Shown: positions 25,881 through 35,497, counted from the first letter of the stretch. The stretch: 41,021 bases of DNA from JANOGU01 sp964499865 (GCA_964499865.1 CAZCPY010000009.1:1-41021); one strand, 5' to 3'. Program-made: numbers and translations. The notes: generated from the letters alone by a model not told the origin.

Positions 25881-26051
25881 ATGGGGGTCGCCATGGCGTG
25901 GGGAAGGGATCTGTGGGGCCGGGTCGTCCCGGCGGTGTTTCTTGTGTCGCTGATGCTGCTTGCCGCCTGCGCGCCGCAGCAGGACGACGGCGAAGAGGAA
26001 GACATGGAGGACCCGCCGCTCAGCACCGAAGGCAGCGACGACGGCTACTGA
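25881..26051 (+). CDS. Small lipoprotein with acidic tail
   Basis: A 56-aa protein (52 aa if the second ATG at 25893 is used). A basic start (MAWGRDLWGR) and a hydrophobic stretch lead to the lipobox LLAAC, so the mature form would be a lipid-anchored Cys with only about 29 residues. Those are strongly acidic (DDGEEEDMEDPP...). Neither start has a strong ribosome site. The second has a G-rich stretch (GGGGG) five bases upstream. It is alone on the plus strand between minus-strand genes. Function is unknown. The lipobox and the clean hydrophobic stretch make it a likely real gene. Confidence 0.7.
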   Translation: MGVAMAWGRDLWGRVVPAVFLVSLMLLAACAPQQDDGEEEDMEDPPLSTEGSDDGY

Positions 26052-26307
26052 TCCCGCTGCGGCCGTCCGGCAGGCAGGCCACGTCCGGCCGCCAGGTCCG
26101 CCTGCCCGAGGTGCGGGATCCGTGCCGGCAGCCCGTCCGGCAAGGGCCGGTCGGGGGCGGCGCGCGGGACGCCCGCCTTCGAGGTTCCGAACGGCGCGCG
26201 GTCGATCAGCGGGATCGCCGCGCCGGCCTTGGGAAACCGGCCCGGGTGGCTGGCAACGGCGGCATGGCCCGGGACCATGCGGCGGGGCGGGCGGCGATCC
26301 CGGCCGC

Positions 26308-26323
26308 GACCGCCGCGGCGGTC
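26308..26323. terminator. Palindrome at the purF stop codon
   Basis: GACCGCCGCGGCGGTC is a perfect 16-base palindrome overlapping the purF stop codon (26322-26324). It sits in the convergent region between the lipoprotein gene and purF. There is no T-run. A termination role is only a suggestion. The rest of the 270-base gap (26052-26307) shows nothing I can assign. Confidence 0.3.
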
Positions 26324-27788
26324 ACTCCGCCGCCTTCATCGCAAAGCCCTTCTCGATCATGTCGGACGGCGCCACGGGATATTCGCCCGAGAAGCAGGCG
26401 TCGCAAAAGCGCGGCGCCGACGGGTCGCGGCCGGCGGCCTCGCCCGCTGCACGGTAGAGGCCGTCCAGCGACACGAAACGAAGCGAGTTCACCCCGATCC
26501 AGTCGCGCATCTCGTCTTCCGACATGGTGGCGGCCAACAGCTTCGACCGTTCCGGCGTGTCGACCCCGTAGAAGCAGGGCCAGGCCGTGGGGGGCGAGGC
26601 GATGCGGAAATGCACCTCGGCCGCCCCGGCCTCGAGGATCATCTCCTTGATCTTGCGGCTCGTGGTGCCGCGCACCACGCTGTCGTCCACCAGCACCACG
26701 CGCTTGCCCGCGATCAGCGCGCGGTTGACGTTCAGCTTCAGCCGCACGCCCATGTTGCGGATATGCTCGGTCGGCTCGATGAAGGTGCGGCCGACATACT
26801 GGTTGCGCACGATGCCGAAGGCGAAGGGGATGCCGCTTTCCTGCGAAAAGCCGATCGCCGCGGGAGTGCCCGAATCGGGCACCGGGCAGACGAGGTCGGC
26901 CTCGACCGGCGCCTCGCGCGCCAGTTCCACGCCGATCTGGCGGCGCGTCTCGTAGACCGACCGGCCGCCGATCAGGCTGTCGGGGCGGCTGAAATAGACA
27001 TGCTCGAACAGGCAGAAGCGCGACTTCGCCGGGGCAAAGGGGCGGTGGCTGGCGACGATGCCGCCCTCGATCACGACCATCTCGCCGGGCTCGATCTCGC
27101 GTTCCAGCCGCGCCCCGATGATGTCCAGCGCGCAGGTCTCGGACGCCAGCACCCAGCCGGATTCCCCGACCCGGCCCAGCACCAGCGGGCGCACGCCGAG
27201 CGCGTCACGCACGCCGATCAGCTTGGTGCGCGTCATCGCGACGATGGAGAAGGCGCCCTCGACCGCGCGCAGCGCGTCCTTGATCCGCTCGCCCAGCGTC
27301 TTCTGCATCGACCGGGCGATCAGGTGCATGATGCATTCGGTGTCGCTGGACGACTGGAAGATCGCGCCCCGCTCGATCAGCTGGCGGCGCAGCGCGGTGG
27401 CGTTCGTCAGGTTGCCGTTGTGCGCGATGGCGCAGCCGCCGACGGCGAATTCGCCGAAGAACGGCTGCACGTCGCGGATCGCGGTCGCGCCCTTCGACCC
27501 GGCGGTGGAATAGCGCACATGCCCGATGGCCAGACCCCCGGGCAACGTTGCCATCACCTCGGCCGAGGTGAAGCTGTCGCGCACGTAGCCGAAGCGGCGG
27601 GCCGAGTTGAACCCCTGCGCGGGGTCGTAGGCGACGATGCCGCCGGCCTCCTGCCCCCGGTGCTGAAGCGCGTGCAGGCCAAGCGCCACGAACTGCGCCG
27701 CGTCCTCGACCCCGATCACGCCGAAGATGCCGCATTCCTCGCGCAGCTTGTCACCGTCCTGCAGCGGGTCGAAGGGCTGGCGGAACAT
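26322..27788 (-). CDS. purF: Amidophosphoribosyltransferase
   Basis: PurF makes 5-phosphoribosylamine from PRPP and glutamine, the first step of purine synthesis. The 488-aa product has a short propeptide before the N-terminal nucleophile Cys (Cys19 in EECGIFGV), which is probably cleaved off. The PRPP loop is VVLVDDSVVRGTTS. It is the iron-sulfur type. The four cluster cysteines known from the Bacillus enzyme are all present in context: FCLFEHVYFSRPDS, PCFYGVD and FCDACFSGEYP (two). The first in-frame start is GTG (27791) directly before the ATG at 27788. The ATG is preferred. cvpA lies 87 bases upstream, the classical purF neighbour. Confidence 0.97.
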   Translation of the reverse strand: MFRQPFDPLQDGDKLREECGIFGVIGVEDAAQFVALGLHALQHRGQEAGGIVAYDPAQGFNSARRFGYVRDSFTSAEVMATLPGGLAIGHVRYSTAGSKGATAIRDVQPFFGEFAVGGCAIAHNGNLTNATALRRQLIERGAIFQSSSDTECIMHLIARSMQKTLGERIKDALRAVEGAFSIVAMTRTKLIGVRDALGVRPLVLGRVGESGWVLASETCALDIIGARLEREIEPGEMVVIEGGIVASHRPFAPAKSRFCLFEHVYFSRPDSLIGGRSVYETRRQIGVELAREAPVEADLVCPVPDSGTPAAIGFSQESGIPFAFGIVRNQYVGRTFIEPTEHIRNMGVRLKLNVNRALIAGKRVVLVDDSVVRGTTSRKIKEMILEAGAAEVHFRIASPPTAWPCFYGVDTPERSKLLAATMSEDEMRDWIGVNSLRFVSLDGLYRAAGEAAGRDPSAPRFCDACFSGEYPVAPSDMIEKGFAMKAAE

Positions 27789-27875
27789 CACGCGGCGAAT
27801 CCCCCGGGCGGCGGCCTTGCCCGCGGTGTAGTGCGAACCGGCGGCGCTGTCACGCCGCCGTCACGCCGCGGCGGC

Positions 27876-28517
27876 TCAGCCGCCGGTGGCGGGCGGGGTG
27901 GTGCCTTCCGGCTGGGCAGGCGGTGTTGCGGGCGTGGGCGCGGGCGGTGTTGCGGGCGCTGCCGCCCCGGCGCAGACGCGCGTCAGGTCCTCGTAGCGCG
28001 CCACGATCCAGCCCGGCGCGTCGTCCGGCACCGCCTGGTCCAGGTTGGCCTGGAACGAGGCGAAGACCTGCGCGGAGCGCGAGTTGTCCACCATCGGGAT
28101 CGAATTCGCCGCCACCGCCCGGTCGTAGACGAGGAAGGCCACCGCCACCAGCAGCACGCCGCGCAGGACCCCGAACAGGAAGCCGAGGCCCTGATCGAGC
28201 CCCCCGAGGATCGACCGCTGCACCAGCGACGACATCAGGGGCGCGAACAGCGAGGCGACGACAAGACCCACCGCAAAGACCGCGGCAAAGGCCGCGATGA
28301 TCGACAATTCGCAGCTGTCGGCCAGGAAGTCGCCCAGGACGGGGATCTCCTTGACCAGGGGCTGCACCTGCGCGGCGAAGGCGTAGGCCAGCACCGCCGC
28401 CGCGACCCAGCCCAGGATCGCCAGGCTTTCGCGCACCAGCCCCCGCGAATAGGCCAGGATCGCCGAGACCACGATGACCAGCGCCACCGCGCCGTCGATC
28501 AGGGTAAAGCCTTCCAT
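27876..28517 (-). CDS. cvpA: CvpA family inner-membrane protein
   Basis: CvpA family proteins are named for colicin V production, and their basic role in the cell envelope is unclear. The 213-aa product has four membrane helices (LIDGAVALVIVVSAILAYSRG, then VAAAVLAYAFAA, IIAAFAAVFAVGLVVASLF and LGFLFGVLRGVLLVAVAFLVY). Typical phrases are YSRGLVRESLAILGW and LDQGLGFLFGVLRG. The last 35 residues or so are a Pro/Ala/Thr-rich tail. It sits between radA and purF, the order common in alphaproteobacteria. Confidence 0.92.
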   Translation of the reverse strand: MEGFTLIDGAVALVIVVSAILAYSRGLVRESLAILGWVAAAVLAYAFAAQVQPLVKEIPVLGDFLADSCELSIIAAFAAVFAVGLVVASLFAPLMSSLVQRSILGGLDQGLGFLFGVLRGVLLVAVAFLVYDRAVAANSIPMVDNSRSAQVFASFQANLDQAVPDDAPGWIVARYEDLTRVCAGAAAPATPPAPTPATPPAQPEGTTPPATGG

Positions 28518-28535
28518 CCGCCTCTCCTTGCGGGA

Positions 28536-29885
<1,350 letters not shown>

Positions 29886-29946
29886 GGGCCACATGTGCCG
29901 CAGCAGCGCCCGACCGGCAAGGGCCCCCGCGGCCGGGGCGCGGAAT

Positions 29947-29989
29947 CGGAAACTGCGCAGTTTCCGCTGCGGTTTCTTCGAAGAAACCG
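29947..29989. repeat. Pair of 20-base palindromes after the pqiA-like gene
   Basis: CGGAAACTGCGCAGTTTCCG (29947-29966) and CGGTTTCTTCGAAGAAACCG (29970-29989) are both perfect 20-base palindromes separated by three bases. They lie 11 bases after the stop of the PqiA-like gene, before the radA start. The GGAAAC/GTTTCC core and the position right behind a stop codon match the five-hairpin array at 21638-21738, pointing to a shared element family. Confidence 0.9.
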
Positions 29990-29999
29990 GCTTCCGGGG

Positions 30000-30437
30000 C
30001 TACCGTTCCGACAGCAGCGACAGCGCCAGCGAGGCGAGGATGCAGCCGGTAAACAGCCACAGGCCCCAGGCGACCTCGACCGTCGCCAGCCCCACGCCCT
30101 TGACCACCACGATGTAGAGCGCGATCAGGAATACGTCCCCCATCGCCAGCCGCCCGATCAGCCAGACCGCGGGCTTCACCCGCGGCGACAGCAGGCGGAA
30201 ATGCAGCAGCGCCAGCCCCAGCGTCTTGAGCACCGGGGCGAAGACGGCAAGGAACGTCACCACCAGCGCCAGCGCGGGGTCGCTGTCCCACAGCGACTGC
30301 AACCCGGTGATGACGCTGATCTCGTCCATCCCGAACACCGGCAGCAGCGCCGCCCGCAGCAGCGGCGCGAACCAGGCTATCGGGAACAGCAGCAGGAGCG
30401 ACAGGTTGGCGACGATGATCCAGCGGGGCACGGCCAT
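30000..30437 (-). CDS. Paraquat-inducible protein A (PqiA) domain protein
   Basis: A 145-aa membrane protein with four helices. Family-typical phrases are NLSLLLLFPIAWFAPL, PALALVVTFLAVFAPVLKTLGL and GRLAMGDVFLIALYIVVVKGVGL. It corresponds to a single PqiA half-domain without the zinc-ribbon cysteines. PqiA proteins work with MCE-type lipid transport systems at the envelope, which is of interest because mlaE and mlaF lie 2 kb upstream. The ATG at 30437 follows AAGGG. The frame extends only to a GTG at 30446. Confidence 0.8.
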   Translation of the reverse strand: MAVPRWIIVANLSLLLLFPIAWFAPLLRAALLPVFGMDEISVITGLQSLWDSDPALALVVTFLAVFAPVLKTLGLALLHFRLLSPRVKPAVWLIGRLAMGDVFLIALYIVVVKGVGLATVEVAWGLWLFTGCILASLALSLLSER

Positions 30438-30470
30438 GGCTGCCACCCTTCCCCGCCGCCGCCCGTCAGG

Positions 30471-31259
30471 TCAACCCGACTTGCCGACCGGCAGCGTCAC
30501 CACATTGGCCTGCGGGATGTCGTCCACGTCATAGCCGAGCGCGGGCAAGAGCTCGCGCAGGTCGGCCTCCAGCCGCCGGATCTGCGCGTTGTTGGCGCGT
30601 TCCCCGGCCTCGATGTCGCGCAGCCAGCGGCGCAGCTCGTCGCAGGTCATCCTGGCCAGGCGGATGCGGTCGGACATCCGCGCGACCTCCTCCTGCCGCT
30701 GGGTCAGGAAGGCGCGGGCGCGGGAAACCTTGTCCTCGGCATAGGTGCGGGCGAGATCGCGGCTTTCGTGGCTCATCTGCGCGGCAAGCTGCAAGAGTTC
30801 GGGCTCCAGCTCGGTCAGGTCGGGGTGCTTGCGCAGATGCTCCATCCGCTGCCGCATCGCCTCGAATTCGGACGACAGGCTGAACACCGAACGGCGGTCG
30901 GCGGCATGGGCGATCTCGTAGGCGCGGCGGACGTCCTCCAGGCTGATGTGGAACGACCGGTGCCCCGCCTCCAGCCGCGCCATCCGCGCGTTCGACGGCA
31001 GAAAGACGCACAGCAGCACGAACAGCGCGGTGACGCCGATCTGCAGCCACATGCCGAAGGCGGGCACATAGGTGCCGCCCCAGCGCAGCGACAGTTCCGG
31101 CCAGGGCAGCAAGCCGAAGCCCGCCGCGACCGAGGCCCCCGCCAGCCCCAGCGCCGCGGCGACGACCAGCACCTGCGCCAGCGTCATCAGCACCTTCTGC
31201 GCGTCGCGCAACACCACCGGACCCTGCACCGTGCCCTGCGTCCGCACCTGACCCGACAT
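30471..31259 (-). CDS. Coiled-coil membrane protein (often labelled DNA repair protein), function unknown
   Basis: A 262-aa protein with two membrane helices near the N-terminus (about LMTLAQVLVVAAALGLAGASV and WLQIGVTALFVLLCVFL). A cytoplasmic, highly charged helical region of about 180 residues follows (for example DLARTYAEDKVSRARAFLTQRQEEVARMSDRI). From memory, relatives in Rhodobacterales are annotated as DNA repair protein, but I see no nuclease, ATPase or DNA-binding motif. A scaffold role is equally likely. Start: the ATG at 31259 (MSGQVRTQGTVQGP) is preferred over the frame open to 31319, with only a weak G-rich ribosome site. Confidence 0.75.
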   Translation of the reverse strand: MSGQVRTQGTVQGPVVLRDAQKVLMTLAQVLVVAAALGLAGASVAAGFGLLPWPELSLRWGGTYVPAFGMWLQIGVTALFVLLCVFLPSNARMARLEAGHRSFHISLEDVRRAYEIAHAADRRSVFSLSSEFEAMRQRMEHLRKHPDLTELEPELLQLAAQMSHESRDLARTYAEDKVSRARAFLTQRQEEVARMSDRIRLARMTCDELRRWLRDIEAGERANNAQIRRLEADLRELLPALGYDVDDIPQANVVTLPVGKSG

Positions 31260-31309
31260 GCCCACCCCCAACCGCCGTTGACCCCGCGCCACGCTTGGGC
31301 CAAGGCGCT

Positions 31310-31333
31310 GGAATTGCAATGGGAATTCCAGGG
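31310..31333. repeat. AT-containing inverted repeat in intergenic region
   Basis: CTGGAATT and AATTCCAG form an eight-bp stem around an eight-base loop. It lies in the 177-base gap between the coiled-coil protein and the 121-aa membrane protein, about 50 bases upstream of the former's start. It could be an operator or part of a promoter. No -35/-10 pair is clear. The rest of the gap shows nothing assignable. Confidence 0.5.
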
Positions 31334-31436
31334 CCGCCGCGTCACTTGCAGCCCCCGGAAACAGTCGGGCCGGGGATTGTCCACGGCGCGGAAACGATAC
31401 TCGCGCGCTGATTGCAGAGGCGGGCGCGGGCTGACC

Positions 31437-31802
31437 TCAGGCGGGCAACAGGACCGCCACCGCCAGCGCCAGCCACAGGTTCAAGACCGCGCCGATTCCC
31501 ACCCGCGCCGCCAGCCCCGCGCCGGCGACGCGGCGCAGCCGTTCCAGACAGACCAGCGCGCCCGACAGGATCAGCGTCATGCCGGCCAGCAAGAGCGTCC
31601 CGTAGCTGTCCGCCGCCCCGCCGCCCCAGCGCGACAGCACCGCGGGCCAGGCGGCGATCAGCGCCATCGCCACCATCAGCGCCCAGGCGAGCTTGCGTGC
31701 GGCACCCCCGGCAAAGGCCGCCAGCACGGCCCAGCTCAACGCCAGCAGCGCGAGCAGGCCCGACAGGGCCAGCCACAGGACCAGAACGGCACTGAGGTTC
31801 AT
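31437..31802 (-). CDS. Small four-helix membrane protein coupled to mlaF
   Basis: A 121-aa, almost entirely hydrophobic protein with four predicted helices (AVLVLWLALSGLLALLALS, LAWALMVAMALIAAWPAVL, YGTLLLAGMTLILSGALVCL and VGIGAVLNLWLALAVAVLL). I do not recognise a family. The ATG at 31802 overlaps the mlaF stop (ATGA). The longer frame to 31898 lies inside mlaF and is not used. It holds the position behind mlaE-mlaF where an MCE protein (MlaD) often sits, but it is not an MCE protein, as there is no single N-terminal helix with a beta domain. A role with the MlaE-MlaF transporter is inferred from coupling. Confidence 0.7.
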   Translation of the reverse strand: MNLSAVLVLWLALSGLLALLALSWAVLAAFAGGAARKLAWALMVAMALIAAWPAVLSRWGGGAADSYGTLLLAGMTLILSGALVCLERLRRVAGAGLAARVGIGAVLNLWLALAVAVLLPA

Positions 31803-32545
31803 CGCACCCCCGCGATCGGGCCCTCGGCCCGGCCATGGATGAACTGCTGCACGCAAGGGTCGGCGGTCGCGTCCATCCCGTCCACCGGGCCCGTCCACTG
31901 CACCCGGCCCGCGTGCAGCATCGCCACCCGGTCGGCAATCGCGCGGACCGACGACATGTCATGCGTGATCGTCACCGCCGTCACCCCCATTTCGGTGACG
32001 ATGCCGCGGATCAGCGCGTTGATGACCCCCGCCATGATCGGGTCGAGGCCGGTCGTGGGTTCGTCGAAGAAGATGATCTGCGGGTTGCCGGTGATGGCGC
32101 GCGCGAGGCCCACGCGCTTCTGCATGCCGCCGGACAATTCGGCGGGATAGAGGTCGGCCACCCGCGGCTCCAGCCCGACGCGGGCCAGCCGCTCCAGCGC
32201 CACCGCGCGCGCCTGATCCCGCGGCAGGCGGCCCGCGCCGCGGCGCAGGCGGAAGGCGACGTTTTCCCAGACCTTCATCGAGTCAAACAGTGCGCCGCCC
32301 TGGAACAGCATGCCGAACCGCGCGAGGAACGCCTCGCGGTCGCCCGCGCCTGCGTCCTGCCCGTCCAGCGTGATCCTGCCCGCGTCCGGGCGCACCAGCC
32401 CCAGGATGCACTTGAGCAGGACCGACTTGCCCGTGCCAGACCCGCCGATGACCACCATCGACGTGCCCCGGGGCACGGTCAGGTCCACGCCCTGCAGGAC
32501 CCGGTTGGCGCCGAACGCCTTGCTGACCCCGCGCAGTTCGATCAT
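31799..32545 (-). CDS. mlaF: ABC transporter ATPase, MlaF family
   Basis: The ATPase of an MCE-type phospholipid transporter that keeps outer-membrane lipid asymmetry. The 248-aa product begins MIELRGVSKAFGANRVLQGVDL. It has Walker A GGSGTGKS (34-41), Q-loop MLFQGGALFDSMKVWENVAF, signature LSGGMQKRVGLARA, Walker B IIFFDEPTTGLDP and switch THD. FQ(S/G)GALFDS and SGGMQKR are typical of the MlaF branch. Its ATG overlaps the mlaE stop (ATGA), and its stop overlaps the next ATG, so three genes are tightly coupled. Confidence 0.93.
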   Translation of the reverse strand: MIELRGVSKAFGANRVLQGVDLTVPRGTSMVVIGGSGTGKSVLLKCILGLVRPDAGRITLDGQDAGAGDREAFLARFGMLFQGGALFDSMKVWENVAFRLRRGAGRLPRDQARAVALERLARVGLEPRVADLYPAELSGGMQKRVGLARAITGNPQIIFFDEPTTGLDPIMAGVINALIRGIVTEMGVTAVTITHDMSSVRAIADRVAMLHAGRVQWTGPVDGMDATADPCVQQFIHGRAEGPIAGVR

Positions 32546-33315
32546 GCCGAGAAGAACACCTCCGTCAGCACGTAGTTGGCCGCCAGGATCAGGACCGAAG
32601 CCGTCACCACCGCCGTCTTCGTGGCCCGCCCCACACCCTGCGCCCCGCGGCCCGAGTCCATCCCCGCGTAACAGCCCATCAGCGCCACGATGAAGCCGAA
32701 GACGGCGCCCTTCACGAGCCCCGAGCCCACGTCCCAGGGCTCCAGATAGTCGAAGGTGGTCTTCAGATAGGCGGCGGAGTTGAAGTCCAGCCGCGTGACC
32801 CCCACCAGCCAGCCGCCCATGATGCCGATCACGTCGCCCACGGCAACCAGCACCGGCACCGCCAGCGTGGCCGCCAGAACGCGCGGGACGGCAAGGTATT
32901 TCAGCGGGTTGGTCGACAGCGTGACCAGCGCGTCGATCTGTTCGGTGACCTTCATCGTGCCGATCTCGGCGGCGATCGAGGAGGCGACGCGCGCCGCCAC
33001 CATCAGCCCGCCCAGCACCGGGCCCAGTTCCCGCACCATGCCGATGGCGACGATGGAAGGCACCACGGCTTCGGCATTGAACCGCGCGCCGCCGGCGTAG
33101 ATCTGCAAGGCCAGCGCGCCGCCGGTGAACAGCGCCGTCAGCCCCACCACCGGCAGCGACAGCCAGCCTATGGCAAGCAACTGCCGCGCGAACTCCCCGG
33201 GGTAGAAAGGGGGCCGCAGCAGGTGGCTGACCACCGCGCCCGCAAAGATCGCCACCCGCCCCAGGCCCGCCAGCCCCCGCAGGACGGCCCGCCCCAGCGC
33301 GGCAAGCGCCCTCAC
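32542..33315 (-). CDS. mlaE: ABC transporter permease, MlaE family
   Basis: The integral-membrane partner of MlaF. The 257-aa product has an N-terminal interfacial helix, then about five membrane helices. Family phrases are YAGGARFNAEAVVPSIVAIG, VRELGPVLGGLMVAARVASSIAAEIGTMKVTEQIDAL and SALGR-like conserved glycines. The start is a GTG at 33315 that overlaps the alr TGA (GTGA), giving MRALAALGRAVLRGLAG. The frame upstream is only the shadow of alr. This coupling to alanine racemase is unusual but clear. MlaD, MlaB and MlaC are not in the window. Confidence 0.9.
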   Translation of the reverse strand: MRALAALGRAVLRGLAGLGRVAIFAGAVVSHLLRPPFYPGEFARQLLAIGWLSLPVVGLTALFTGGALALQIYAGGARFNAEAVVPSIVAIGMVRELGPVLGGLMVAARVASSIAAEIGTMKVTEQIDALVTLSTNPLKYLAVPRVLAATLAVPVLVAVGDVIGIMGGWLVGVTRLDFNSAAYLKTTFDYLEPWDVGSGLVKGAVFGFIVALMGCYAGMDSGRGAQGVGRATKTAVVTASVLILAANYVLTEVFFSA

Positions 33316-34361
33316 CCCGCGCCCTCGACATGGCGGCGCGCATAGCGCGGCCCGAGCGCGGTCAGGATCTCGTAGCCGATGGTCTCGGCCGCCTGGGCCA
33401 GGTCGTCCACCGTCTGGTGCGGGCCCAGGATGTCCAGCGCGCGCGGCTCGTCGCGCAGATGCGTCACATCGACGGTGATCAGGTCCATCGACACCCGCCC
33501 GGCAATCGGGCAGGGCGTGTCGCCGTGCCACAGCACCGCCCGGTGCGACAGCGCCCGCAGCAGCCCGTCGGCATAGCCGCCCGAGACGGTGGCGATGCGC
33601 GCGGGCGCCTCTGCCGTGAAGGACGCGCCGTAGCCCACCGTTTCGCCCGGTTCCAGGTCGCGCAGCTGGATCACCGGCAGCGACAGGCCGACGACGGGCC
33701 GCGCGCCCTCGAACGGCAGGCCGCCGTAGAGGCCGATGCCGGGCCGCGTCAGGTCGAAGTGATGGGCGGGGCCCAGGAGGATGCCGCCCGTCGCCGCCAG
33801 CGACCGCGGGATGTCGGTGCCGTCTGTCATCGCGTGGAACTGCGCCAGTTGTGCCGCGTTCATCGGGTGCGCCGGCTCGTCGGTACAGGCGAGGTGGCTC
33901 ATCAGCAGCTCCGGCCCCGCATCCAGCACGAAGGCCGCCGCCGCCTCCCATTCCGGCGGTTCCATGCCCAGCCGGTTCATGCCGGTGTCAAGCTGGACGC
34001 CGAAGGGATGGCCCGGCAGCGCCTCGAGATGCCGCGTCACCTGCTCGATGGAGTTGAGCATGGGCGTCAGGTCGAGGTCGCCGATCATCTCGGTATCGCC
34101 GCCCATGTGGCCCGACATCACCGCGATCTGCGGGCCCGGGCCAAGCGCCTGGCGCAGCGCCGCACCTTCCTCGGCCAGCGCCACGAAGAACCGCCGCGCG
34201 CCCGCCTGCGCCAGCGCCCGGGCCACCCGCGCCACGCCCAGCCCGTAGGCATCGGCCTTGACCACCGCGGCAGTCTGCGTGCCGGACGACGACATGCGGT
34301 CCAGCGCCCGCCAGTTGGCGGCGATGGCATCCAGGTCGATGGTCAGAATGCCCGCTCCCAT
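33312..34361 (-). CDS. alr: Alanine racemase
   Basis: This PLP enzyme makes D-alanine for peptidoglycan. The 349-aa product has the Schiff-base Lys35 in AVVKADAYGLG and the C-terminal-domain catalytic Tyr in GYGASFTAE. The substrate carboxylate and dimer region is GRVSMDLITVDVTHL, and TRPGIGLYG is also conserved. The frame is open to 34742, but the ATG at 34361 (MGAGILTIDLDAIAANW) is the normal start. The stop overlaps the mlaE GTG. Confidence 0.95.
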   Translation of the reverse strand: MGAGILTIDLDAIAANWRALDRMSSSGTQTAAVVKADAYGLGVARVARALAQAGARRFFVALAEEGAALRQALGPGPQIAVMSGHMGGDTEMIGDLDLTPMLNSIEQVTRHLEALPGHPFGVQLDTGMNRLGMEPPEWEAAAAFVLDAGPELLMSHLACTDEPAHPMNAAQLAQFHAMTDGTDIPRSLAATGGILLGPAHHFDLTRPGIGLYGGLPFEGARPVVGLSLPVIQLRDLEPGETVGYGASFTAEAPARIATVSGGYADGLLRALSHRAVLWHGDTPCPIAGRVSMDLITVDVTHLRDEPRALDILGPHQTVDDLAQAAETIGYEILTALGPRYARRHVEGAG

Positions 34362-34393
34362 GACCGGCTCTGTTGCGCCTCGCGCGGGCCGGG

Positions 34394-35497
34394 TCAAGCG
34401 GAAAGGGCGCCCGCGATGGCGGCCCAGAGGGGCTCTGCGGGCTCGATCCCCACCGACAGCCGCAGGAAGCCGGGCGCCACCGCATCGCCCCAGCGGGCGC
34501 GGCGTTCGGCGCTGCTGTGCGTGCCGCCGAAGGAAGTCGCCTGCACCAGAAAGGGGCAGGCGTCGAGGAAGGCGTCCGCCGCGGCCAGGCTTTCCAGCTC
34601 GAACCCGATCAGGAAACCGAAATCCGCCATCTGTCGCCGCGCGACCTCGTGCCCCGCGTCGCCCGGCAGGCCGGGATAGCGCAGGGCGCGCACCCTGGGA
34701 TGCGCCGCCAGCCGCCCGGCGATCACGCGCGCGCTGGCGCACATCCGCGCCAGCCTGACCTCCAGGGTCTCGATGCCGCGATGCACCAGCCAGGCCTCGA
34801 AGGGCCCCGGCACCGACCCCGAGATGCGCCGCCAGTCGCGCACGCGGGCCACAAGTGCGGCGTCGCGCCCCGCGACATGGCCGAACAGCACGTCCGAATG
34901 GCCTGCCGGCGCCTTGGTGTCGGCGGCGACCGACAGGTCGGCGCCCAGGTCCAGCGGCCTTTGCAGCAGCGCCGTCATCGTCGTGTTGTCGACAATGACC
35001 TTCGCACCCGCCGCCCGTGCCCGGGCGGTGCAGGCGGCCAGGTCCACCACGTCAAGCCCCGGGTTCGACGGCGTTTCCACATAGACCACCGCCGCGCCGG
35101 TCAGGTCGGCGGTCGCGTAGCCAAGCGTCGGCACCTCGGTGACGGTGACGCCGAAGGCCGCCAGCACCTGCCCCAGAAGGCGCGTGACATAGTAGCCATC
35201 CGCCGGGATCACCACCCGGTCGCCCGCCCTGAGGCAGGCGAACATCGCCGCCGTGATCGCCGCCATGCCGGACGGGAAGGCCACGACCTCGGCGTCTTCC
35301 AGCACCGCAAGCTGGCCCTCGACCGCATCCCAGGTCGGCTGGCCCGCGCGCGCATAGAAGTGCCGCGGCACCTCGCTGCCCGGCAGCTGGAAGGTCGTGG
35401 CCGCCACCAGCGGCGGCGCGACGGGATCGCCCGGCCGCAACGCCCCGGCCCGGTGATGCAGCATCCGCGCCACCCTGTCGCCCATTCCGTCGGTCAT
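34394..35497 (-). CDS. Cys/Met metabolism PLP-dependent enzyme (cystathionine gamma-synthase/beta-lyase family)
   Basis: A 367-aa fold-type I PLP enzyme that acts on sulfur amino acids. Lys195 in AADTKAPAGHSDVLFG is the Schiff base. VYVETPSNPGLDVVD, VIVDNTTMTALLQRPLDLGADLS and the late TSFGGTHSS are family signatures. The family members (synthase, gamma-lyase, beta-lyase) cannot be separated by eye. The THSSAERRARWG end loosely recalls cystathionine beta-lyases. Start: the ATG at 35497 has GGAG nine bases upstream and is preferred to 35512 (MEPCAMTDG). It is 32 bases upstream of alr. The family's other pathway enzymes are not adjacent. Confidence 0.87.
   Translation of the reverse strand: MTDGMGDRVARMLHHRAGALRPGDPVAPPLVAATTFQLPGSEVPRHFYARAGQPTWDAVEGQLAVLEDAEVVAFPSGMAAITAAMFACLRAGDRVVIPADGYYVTRLLGQVLAAFGVTVTEVPTLGYATADLTGAAVVYVETPSNPGLDVVDLAACTARARAAGAKVIVDNTTMTALLQRPLDLGADLSVAADTKAPAGHSDVLFGHVAGRDAALVARVRDWRRISGSVPGPFEAWLVHRGIETLEVRLARMCASARVIAGRLAAHPRVRALRYPGLPGDAGHEVARRQMADFGFLIGFELESLAAADAFLDACPFLVQATSFGGTHSSAERRARWGDAVAPGFLRLSVGIEPAEPLWAAIAGALSA

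Noticed and set aside
26045..26278. 77-codon minus-strand frame between the lipoprotein gene and purF
   Set aside because: No recognisable domain, no good ribosome site and overlap with the lipoprotein stop. It could be a gene remnant, but I cannot support that.
31437..31898. Longer start (31898) for the 121-aa membrane protein
   Set aside because: The extra 32 residues lie wholly inside mlaF in another frame and are Arg/Gly/Pro-rich. The ATGA overlap at 31802 gives a normal start.
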